Shown here: positions 1-5,230 of the stretch, one piece after another
Layout: each line of letters begins with the position of its first letter
How positions within the stretch are numbered: position 1 is the first letter of the stretch
Source of the DNA: Lachnospiraceae bacterium
Lineage (GTDB): Bacteria > Bacillota_A > Clostridia > Lachnospirales > Lachnospiraceae
DNA: 5,230 nucleotides
Direction of reading: 5' to 3'
NCBI GenBank assembly: GCA_024683935.1
Contig: JAIKXV010000138.1
Span: 1 to 5,230 of the forward strand
Program-made: the position numbers and the translations under genes
The notes under the pieces: model-generated
What the model saw: the letters and a program-made list of their open reading frames with translations, nothing else
Told to the model about the DNA's origin: nothing
Database searches by the model: none

Positions 1-34
1 AGACCTGTAAACTGCTTCAGATTCCAGGCCTTTA

Positions 35-2926
35 TTACTTGAAGAATCTCCTGCCTCTTCCCATGGCAAATACATACATTAAACAAAAGACCAGCATGAG
101 GACACCGAAGATACCGATACCCTTTCTCTCTCCCAAAAGTAACAGCGCTCCGTAAACCACTGGTCCTATGGTCTGCCCCATGTTTTCAAATACCGAGTAT
201 ACTCCCATGGCCTTGCCGTCCCCGTACATCAGACTGTCCGGCAGGCTTTCAAAATAGGTGTACTGGCAGGTATAGGCAAATGATATGACGACTGACAATA
301 TCACAACTCCCAGTACCACCATGAACATTGAAGGCCTTAAGGCCACAACTATAAGGTTAAGTCCCATTGTAACACTTGCGATGACCACACTCCAGAAAGT
401 TCCGAATCTTTTTATGATAGCTGATGAAATATGGGGTCCCACATAGATCACCATCAATCCGCAGAGAAGGAATATCTGTCCCACTCTCACTTCGTCCACA
501 CCGTGCATCATTGCATAGAGAGGGAAGAAATACTCTCTGTAGGAAATCGAGGTCATAAAGGGTATAAGGATAAATACAAAGAAACCGAGTACTCTGGGAT
601 TAAAGAAGAATTTGTAAAAGCTGATCTCTTCGTTTTTCTCCTCGGCTTCCTGTTTTCCGGGTGCAATATTATCCGAGTATCTGATGAGGAAAAATACAGG
701 CACCATGAAGCAGGCAGCCACTAAATAGGACATGCGGCCTCCACCTACAGGATAGATCAGGGCAGAGAGACCGGCTCCCATGGTGAATCCGGAAAGGATC
801 CCGGCCATAACTCCCGCGAAGGCATCTGCAGTGGATTCCATGGTCTCTCCCTTTGCGGCTATGGCGTTACTGGTAACCAGAAGTATTCCCACGCCGGCTC
901 CGATAAGCATATTTCCGCAAAGTATACCAAGATACTTTTCACAGAATACGGTACAGATAACAAGTCCCGCAATATTGGTAAATAGACCTGCATATAGAAG
1001 CTTTTTGCTATCTGTTTTTTCGGACAGATGACCTGTCAGCGCAGATAACAGGGCCATCATAAGGAACTGGATCGTAAGGGGAAGTCCGGTAGCCATTTCC
1101 CTTGGTATCAAAAGTTCACCCTGATAGATCCTGGCAGCCAGCATGGTGATAAAGGGGTCCTGCATGGCTGATGCCAGATATGTAAGTGTCATAACCGTAC
1201 GAAGAGGGATGGAATGAGTAACATCCGTAGTCTTTTCCCTGCCCTTTATCTTCTTTTCATAGAAGGTGATAAGGAAAAGAGCTTCGATTATAAGCATCAT
1301 CATGACTGCCGAAGAACAGAACACATTGACTATGGTGTCCCAGGTTTTCCGGCTGCGCTCCTGCTCACGGAAATTTAAGTCCGTTCCCACTTCCATTACA
1401 GCTACGGTCTTACCCTTATCGTCAATAACAGGCTGAAGCACCATAAGCCAGGTGCCTTCTGAATCCCTGCTCTTTACGGCATAGGAATTTCCGTTATAGA
1501 AGCAGTCCCTCACATAACGGTCATCCGTCTTTCCGCAGGGTTCCCCGCACATCACGGTATCCGCATAGTTTAAGAGATATCTGGTGGTCCCGTCATTAAG
1601 CCTGTAGAAGGTATAGAAATAGTTCTTGCCCAGTTTTTCCGCCTCTGTAAAGGGAATATCCAGTGAATCCCTGAATTTCATATAGGCGGAACCAAGATAA
1701 TCATATTCCCATTCTATCTTTGAAAGAGAACTCTGATCTAAGTAATCCAGCATCACGTCACTGAAGAGCTTCATCTCGGTCACATCCCTCTCATCCTCCT
1801 TTATCCGCTCATCGGAAAGAAGGGATGAAGAAATAAAGCCGGATACGGTGATAACTGCCACGATCACGGCAACCATTCTTAAGGCTGACTCATTATTGAT
1901 GAGATTAAATACGAACTTCGGCAGGAACCTCATGAAATAGAGGAATAAAAGGATTGCTAAGACAAGCAGGACCCAAAGGGCAATAGTCTTTGGGAAACCC
2001 TTATAAGTAAGGGATGTCCTGTAAACAGGCTCTGAAAGCTTTCCTTCCCCATCAGCTGTAAAGGTATAAAAACTGTTAAGGTCAGAAGCTAAGATCGTAC
2101 CGGAATTGTAGTCCCCGTTAAGCCTGTTTATCTTTAAGCCTTTTGCCCTGAAGAGTTCGTAATATTTTTCAACGTTTGAACCGGAAAAACCGCAGATGCT
2201 TCCGCTGTATAACTCACTGAAATACACATATCCGTTTCTTGCGGTGACGGCTCTCGGCATGATATGCCGGCCTTCGCTGTTTAAGGTGAACCATGTGGAA
2301 AAGGCGCTTTTCTGAACACGGACAGCTCCTCTTTTTGTGGCGATGGCAACAAGACCGGTGGACAGATCATATGATGCATCATTTAAGACATCACCGGCGT
2401 AGATCCTTTTTCTTAAGACAGCTTCGCCGTCGTCCTTTAATTCATATAAACCCAGGCCGTATTCCTCTTCCCTCAGGAAATGAAGGGAATCTTCATAATA
2501 CTGCAGATCGTAGATACGCTGGATTCCGGAATCATATAAAACAGTATATTTATTATTCTTAAAAGAAATGATCCTGTGTCCGGAAAGAGCATCGGAAACC
2601 AGATCACCGAAATAGGATTCATCTAAGATATAGAGGGTGTCATCACTTCCCTCCGCTATACCTTCGGCATAAAAAAAGCCTTTGCTGTTGCCACCTCTTA
2701 AGATACGGGAAACGCTGTTGTCCGTATCTATTATGCATACAGCCTCTCTGCCCTCATCAATACTGTAGATCTTTCCGGAGTCACCGATAAAGGCAGCATT
2801 GACGGAGGTAAAACCGTAAGTGCTGCCTAAATTAAGGCTCTCCTTATTTATCACTACTATGGCTGCAAAAAGCAGCATCAGAATAAAGAGGCAGATATCT
2901 ATGTATTTCTTAAATATCTCTTTCAA
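35..2926 (-). CDS. Beta-propeller-like / Cache-like / MFS transporter fusion protein
   Basis: A 963-residue membrane protein, over twice the usual MFS length (about 400-450). Order: basic N-terminus; membrane helix about 10-27; extracellular region 28-312 with about six irregular repeats of the form G-x-[IVL]-Y followed by an [IL]-x-x-[FY] strand (near 50, 97, 147, 191, 232 and 277), suggesting a six-bladed NHL- or YWTD-like propeller; helix 313-333; short basic cytoplasmic turn; helix 348-370; extracellular Cache-like region about 371-528, ending in the typical GTWLMVLQPVIDDKGK strand turn and MEVGTDL; helix 529-554; then a 12-helix MFS domain about 575-956. MFS motif A is recognisable after the second MFS helix (GHLSEKTDSKKLL, 632-644), with a weaker counterpart at 837-844 and a charged central loop at 750-772. 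Inside-out topology is consistent throughout: both sensor regions face outside and the MFS part starts inside. The start is TTG, the only NTG codon in frame after the MCP stop; the next Met is inside the first helix. It ends in tandem TAA codons. Substrate and ligand are unknown. MFS identity is secure; the propeller call is moderate. Confidence 0.88.
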   Translation of the reverse strand: MKEIFKKYIDICLFILMLLFAAIVVINKESLNLGSTYGFTSVNAAFIGDSGKIYSIDEGREAVCIIDTDNSVSRILRGGNSKGFFYAEGIAEGSDDTLYILDESYFGDLVSDALSGHRIISFKNNKYTVLYDSGIQRIYDLQYYEDSLHFLREEEYGLGLYELKDDGEAVLRKRIYAGDVLNDASYDLSTGLVAIATKRGAVRVQKSAFSTWFTLNSEGRHIMPRAVTARNGYVYFSELYSGSICGFSGSNVEKYYELFRAKGLKINRLNGDYNSGTILASDLNSFYTFTADGEGKLSEPVYRTSLTYKGFPKTIALWVLLVLAILLFLYFMRFLPKFVFNLINNESALRMVAVIVAVITVSGFISSSLLSDERIKEDERDVTEMKLFSDVMLDYLDQSSLSKIEWEYDYLGSAYMKFRDSLDIPFTEAEKLGKNYFYTFYRLNDGTTRYLLNYADTVMCGEPCGKTDDRYVRDCFYNGNSYAVKSRDSEGTWLMVLQPVIDDKGKTVAVMEVGTDLNFREQERSRKTWDTIVNVFCSSAVMMMLIIEALFLITFYEKKIKGREKTTDVTHSIPLRTVMTLTYLASAMQDPFITMLAARIYQGELLIPREMATGLPLTIQFLMMALLSALTGHLSEKTDSKKLLYAGLFTNIAGLVICTVFCEKYLGILCGNMLIGAGVGILLVTSNAIAAKGETMESTADAFAGVMAGILSGFTMGAGLSALIYPVGGGRMSYLVAACFMVPVFFLIRYSDNIAPGKQEAEEKNEEISFYKFFFNPRVLGFFVFILIPFMTSISYREYFFPLYAMMHGVDEVRVGQIFLLCGLMVIYVGPHISSAIIKRFGTFWSVVIASVTMGLNLIVVALRPSMFMVVLGVVILSVVISFAYTCQYTYFESLPDSLMYGDGKAMGVYSVFENMGQTIGPVVYGALLLLGERKGIGIFGVLMLVFCLMYVFAMGRGRRFFK

Positions 2927-2963
2927 AAGGGTACTGTTATTATACTCCTCATTTTATTTGAAA
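2921..2963 (-). promoter_or_regulatory. Possible stem-loop spanning the MCP stop and the fusion-gene start
   Basis: On the mRNA, TTTCAAA (2963-2957, the last MCP codons) is complementary to TTTGAAA (2927-2921, across the TTG start). Inside, GGAGTA (2948-2943) can pair with TACCC (2933-2929) with one bulged A. If formed, it would hold both the Shine-Dalgarno and the TTG in stems, opened by ribosomes finishing the MCP. The stems are short and A/U-rich, so this may be chance. Confidence 0.25.
2945..2950 (-). promoter_or_regulatory. Unusually distant Shine-Dalgarno (GAGGAG) before the fusion gene
   Basis: GAGGAG is the only good Shine-Dalgarno in the 27-base gap after the MCP, but it ends 18 bases before the only possible start in that frame, the TTG at 2926; the usual spacing is about 5 to 10. 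There is no ATG, GTG or CTG in the gap in the gene's frame. An ATG at 2952, in another frame and one base after the MCP stop, opens a 9-codon ORF (MRSIITVPF) whose TGA overlaps the TTG as TTGA. Initiation may therefore depend on ribosomes arriving from the MCP, or on folding that shortens the spacing. This is inference from layout. Confidence 0.4.
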
Positions 2964-4639
2964 TAGGCCACTGTCTCATCCAGATCCACAGCCGTATCCT
3001 GAGTCGCATTGCTGTTATTCGCAATATTGCTGATGGCATCCGCGATATCACGAATGGAAACGCTGACTTCCTCATTTGCTGCAGCATTCTCCTGGGATAT
3101 TGCACCCAGATCGGTGACTGCGGACATTATGGAATCCTTTGCCTGATCAAGAGCTCTGGCTTTTGCGGAAATGTCGCTGATCTCCACAAATGACTGTTCT
3201 ATCTGCTCATTCAGCACCTCGAACCTGCCCTGGGTCTCTTCAATGTAGCTCTGCTCCTCGGAGATGATCTTTGCCACGTTCTCTGAAAGAGAAACGCTGC
3301 GCTCGGATTTCTGAACGATCTCCGATACTATGTGCTCGATATCTTCAGTGGATTTATTGGTCTGCTCCGCAAGGGAACCGATCTCACCTGCCACAACCGC
3401 AAAGCCTCTTCCTGCCTCTCCGGCTCTTGCAGCCTCTATAGATGCATTGAGGGCAAGAAGATTAGTCTGGCTGGCTATGGAACTTATGATATCAACCGCA
3501 TCCTTTATCCTGTCAACAGCTGTATTGGTCTCCGAGATCTGGGTTGAAATATCGTTGACCGCTTTAACACTCTCTTTAGAGGATACGGAAACCCTGTTTA
3601 TATAGTCTGCGGCATCGGTATTTGCGTCTTTTATCCCGTTTGAAATGGATACAAGCGCTTCAGCTCCGGAGGTGATGTTGTCGATACCTTCTCCCATCTG
3701 GACCACCTGAGTATTGATGGCCTGTACGCTCTGGGCCATGGTAGAAGCACCCTTTGCAAGATCCTCCATTGCCTTTGCTATCTGATCCGTTCCATCCCTG
3801 CTGGTGTCCGCAAGAACCGTAACCTGCTCAGCGCCGTTTTTAAGGTCTCCGCTTATATTCTTGGTCTTACCGATGATCTCACTTAAATTTCCGTGAAGGC
3901 TCTCCGATGAAGAAATGATCTCATTGAATTCCCTTACAACGGTCTGTTCATCAAAGGATACATCAAGTTCACCGTCAGCCATGGTGCGGAGCCTGTCGCT
4001 GGTGCCCGCAAGAGTTTTTGAGATCCTCTTGCTGATGATCAAAACTATTATCAGCAGAACCACAAAGAGAACAACGCTTACTATGATGATAAGGATAACC
4101 ACGGGAACAAGCTGGTCTGAATAGTATTTATAGGGTTTTCCCGCAAAGGACATGCCCCAGAAATTACCGTCAGCATCATAGATCGGCTCATAGAAAACGA
4201 AGTATCGTATTCCGTTTATCTTGATATCGTCATTTGAATAATTCTGTCCTGCTTTAACCCGGGCAACAACCTTAGGGTCTGCCTGGGTACCCTCGTTATA
4301 AGAGCCGTCTGTATTCTTAAGGGAAGTAAGCAGTCTTGTATCTCCCTGAAAAAGAGTAAGCTCTATGCCCTGATCCTGCAGGGATTCGATATATTCATGA
4401 TCCGAATACTCTTCATAGTCAACATATCCGTTTGCGATGATATCGTAAACAAAATACTCGTTGACCTGTGAAGAGGCTGTGTGAAGAGGCCCGTAGAATG
4501 AATCTCTTAATGCGCTCCTGAATGAAGAAATAGATATGATGGTGATTATCAGCGCTATGATAAACGCAGGCACAACCCCCACCATGATCAGAAACAGATT
4601 AAACTTAAGGCCTTTTTCTCTTCTTGTCCCTTGTTCCAT
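2954..4639 (-). CDS. Methyl-accepting chemotaxis protein with extracellular single Cache domain
   Basis: Transmembrane chemoreceptor of 561 residues that would control CheA through CheW and so steer flagellar movement. Domains in order: short basic cytoplasmic N-terminus; membrane helix about 14-38; extracellular sensor about 41-175, resembling the single-Cache sCache_3 type ([16 protein letters not shown] at 91-106, then an [18 protein letters not shown] strand pair at 141-158); membrane helix about 177-203; HAMP about 202-255; long coiled-coil signalling domain about 260-555. The hairpin tip at 388-416 has the near-invariant [18 protein letters not shown] and GRGFAVVA segments that contact CheA and CheW. 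Likely methylation helices are near 276-310 and 514-533 (QENAAANEE). There is no C-terminal CheR-tethering pentapeptide; the protein ends DETVAYFK. The ligand is unknown. The gene lies 47 bases after apt and 27 bases before the transporter fusion, in the same direction. Family assignment is secure; the Cache subtype is less so. Confidence 0.95.
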   Translation of the reverse strand: MEQGTRREKGLKFNLFLIMVGVVPAFIIALIITIISISSFRSALRDSFYGPLHTASSQVNEYFVYDIIANGYVDYEEYSDHEYIESLQDQGIELTLFQGDTRLLTSLKNTDGSYNEGTQADPKVVARVKAGQNYSNDDIKINGIRYFVFYEPIYDADGNFWGMSFAGKPYKYYSDQLVPVVILIIIVSVVLFVVLLIIVLIISKRISKTLAGTSDRLRTMADGELDVSFDEQTVVREFNEIISSSESLHGNLSEIIGKTKNISGDLKNGAEQVTVLADTSRDGTDQIAKAMEDLAKGASTMAQSVQAINTQVVQMGEGIDNITSGAEALVSISNGIKDANTDAADYINRVSVSSKESVKAVNDISTQISETNTAVDRIKDAVDIISSIASQTNLLALNASIEAARAGEAGRGFAVVAGEIGSLAEQTNKSTEDIEHIVSEIVQKSERSVSLSENVAKIISEEQSYIEETQGRFEVLNEQIEQSFVEISDISAKARALDQAKDSIMSAVTDLGAISQENAAANEEVSVSIRDIADAISNIANNSNATQDTAVDLDETVAYFK

Positions 4640-4683
4640 GGTTTTACTCTCCTTTCATAAAATAAATGAACAGAGTTAAAACC
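4640..4683 (-). promoter_or_regulatory. Hairpin filling the apt-MCP gap, over the MCP ribosome site
   Basis: On the minus-strand mRNA, GGTTTTAACTCT (4683-4672) can pair with AGAGTAAAACC (4650-4640), giving 11 base pairs with one bulged A. Inside it TTCAT (4670-4666) can pair with ATGAA (4658-4654) around a 7-base A/U-rich loop, with a small 1x3 internal loop between the two stems. The 3' arm ends directly before the MCP ATG and takes in part of the GGAGAG Shine-Dalgarno, so a folded state would hinder ribosome binding. There is no U-run after the stem in the transcribed direction, so it does not look like an intrinsic terminator. The complementarity is visible; its regulatory role (translational control, or an mRNA processing or stability element between apt and the MCP) is inference. 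Confidence 0.45.
4647..4655 (-). promoter_or_regulatory. Ribosome binding site of the MCP gene
   Basis: AAAGGAGAG is a strong Shine-Dalgarno. Its GGAG core ends 9 bases, and its final GAG 7 bases, before the ATG at 4639. Its 3' half lies in the stem and its GG in the internal loop of the predicted hairpin covering this gap, so access to it may be conditional. Confidence 0.75.
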
Positions 4684-4686
4684 CCT

Positions 4687-5211
4687 TTATTTTCCGGGAT
4701 ACGAAACAACGCTGCTTATATCGTAACCCTTAAGCCGCTCCCTTCCGTTAAGTCCCTGAAGCTCAAGAAGAAAGCTTAAGTGAACCACTTCTCCCCCAAG
4801 TGATTCAACCATCTTTATTATTGCTTCTACCGTTCCTCCGGTAGCAATAAGATCATCAACGATAAGCACTTTCTGGCCCGGCTTTATGGAATCCTTATGC
4901 ATTTCAATGGTTGCGGTCCCATATTCCAACTCATAGCTCTGTTCCACGGTCTCACGGGGAAGCTTCCCCTTTTTACGTACCATGATAAAGCCCTTATGCA
5001 TGTTATAAGCCAGGGGCATTCCGAAAACGAACCCTCTGGATTCAGCTCCCACAACAATATCAAAATCGATGCCCTTAAGCTGCTCTTCCATGGTGTCGAT
5101 GGCAAGCTTCAGCCCGTCTGGATCCTGTACAACCGTTGTGATATCCCTGAACATGATCCCGGGTTCGGGATAGTCCGGAATTGTCTTGATATAATCTTCA
5201 ATAGTCTTCAT
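4687..5211 (-). CDS. apt: Adenine phosphoribosyltransferase (APT)
   Basis: Cytoplasmic purine-salvage enzyme converting adenine and PRPP to AMP and pyrophosphate. The 174 residues match the usual length of bacterial APT, so the gene is complete. Seen in order: the N-terminal family signature DYPEPGIMFRDIT (13-25), GAESRGF (55-61), the flexible-loop segment RKKGKLP (79-85) followed by E and LEYG (95-98), and the PRPP-binding loop VLIVDDLIATGGT (115-127) with the paired acidic residues and TGGT turn typical of type I phosphoribosyltransferases. Many APTs have Pro where this one has the second Lys of RKKGKLP; this is probably a tolerated variant. An in-frame ATG lies 6 codons upstream (5229), but the Shine-Dalgarno AGGAG falls inside that extension and sits 5 bases before the ATG at 5211, which also starts the family-like MKTIEDYIK. 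In many Bacillota apt is followed by relA; here a chemotaxis receptor follows. Function is very secure. Confidence 0.96.
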   Translation of the reverse strand: MKTIEDYIKTIPDYPEPGIMFRDITTVVQDPDGLKLAIDTMEEQLKGIDFDIVVGAESRGFVFGMPLAYNMHKGFIMVRKKGKLPRETVEQSYELEYGTATIEMHKDSIKPGQKVLIVDDLIATGGTVEAIIKMVESLGGEVVHLSFLLELQGLNGRERLKGYDISSVVSYPGK

Positions 5212-5216
5212 GATAA

Positions 5217-5221
5217 CTCCT
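5217..5221 (-). promoter_or_regulatory. Ribosome binding site of apt (decides the start)
   Basis: AGGAG, read on the minus strand, lies 5 bases before the ATG at 5211. It overlaps the coding region that would result if the upstream ATG at 5229 were used, so it supports the shorter 174-residue form. The promoter of apt lies outside the window. Confidence 0.8.
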
Positions 5222-5230
5222 GCCGGCATA

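Noticed and set aside
1..34. Terminator after the fusion gene
   Set aside because: Only 34 bases remain, with no stable stem followed by a U-run; termination or a further gene may lie beyond the window.
431..1031. Plus-strand ORFs at 431-724 and 780-1031
   Set aside because: They lie opposite the conserved MFS helices, have low-complexity antisense composition (His-rich or Pro/Ala-rich) and no supporting ribosome site.
2293..2562. Plus-strand 89-residue ORF with an Arg- and His-rich product
   Set aside because: Antisense shadow of the propeller-like region; its composition is not that of a real protein.
2923..3105. 60-residue minus-strand ORF overlapping the MCP end
   Set aside because: It is an out-of-frame reading of the conserved MCP C-terminal helix, rich in Arg and Met, with no ribosome site. 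Only its last nine codons are of interest, for the start of the next gene.
3330..4124. Plus-strand ORFs opposite the MCP signalling and HAMP regions
   Set aside because: The Ser/Thr/Ala/Leu-rich translations are what antisense MCP coiled-coil sequence gives; the sense frame is clearly the coding one.
4640..4686. Intrinsic terminator or motility-sigma promoter between apt and the MCP
   Set aside because: The hairpin there has no following U-run on the transcribed strand, and I see no TAAA plus GCCGATAA-type pair or convincing -35/-10 pair in the 47 bases.
4884..5105. 73-residue minus-strand ORF inside apt
   Set aside because: Out-of-frame reading of highly conserved APT coding sequence with no recognisable domain.
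5212..5229. Upstream in-frame ATG giving a 180-residue APT
   Set aside because: The Shine-Dalgarno AGGAG lies within this extension at ideal spacing for the ATG at 5211, and the six added residues (MPAGVI) are not family-like.

Overview
The window carries three protein genes, all on the minus strand and read from high to low coordinates: adenine phosphoribosyltransferase (apt), a membrane-bound methyl-accepting chemotaxis protein (MCP), and a 963-residue membrane protein that joins an extracellular beta-propeller-like region, an extracellular Cache-like region and a complete 12-helix major facilitator superfamily (MFS) transporter. The gaps are 47 and 27 bases, with no convincing terminator in either, so the three genes are probably one transcription unit or part of one. 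Nothing on the plus strand looks real. There are no RNA genes, insertion sequences, CRISPR arrays or long repeats.

The protein style suggests an anaerobic, motile Bacillota, most likely of the Lachnospiraceae (Butyrivibrio-like). The reasons are the AGGAG ribosome sites, the clostridial-type MCP signalling domain with a single Cache sensor, and the wholly membrane-anchored sensor architecture. This is inference from style, not a database match.

Layout: 5211-4687 is apt (purine salvage). 4686-4640 is a short gap, almost all of which can fold into one hairpin that includes the MCP ribosome binding site. 4639-2954 is the MCP. 2953-2927 is a short gap with an oddly placed Shine-Dalgarno. 2926-35 is the fusion protein, which starts with TTG and ends with tandem TAA codons. 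Bases 34-1 hold no recognisable feature.

Apt is a housekeeping gene. The MCP and the sensor-transporter fusion form the accessory part. Both have an extracellular Cache-type sensor, both have their working ends at or in the cytoplasmic membrane, and they are tightly linked. A reasonable hypothesis is that one detects an external compound for chemotaxis and the other detects and transports the same or a related compound. The ligand and substrate cannot be read from the sequence. The points most worth a second look are the propeller-Cache-MFS architecture, the hairpin over the MCP start, and the unusual initiation region of the fusion gene.
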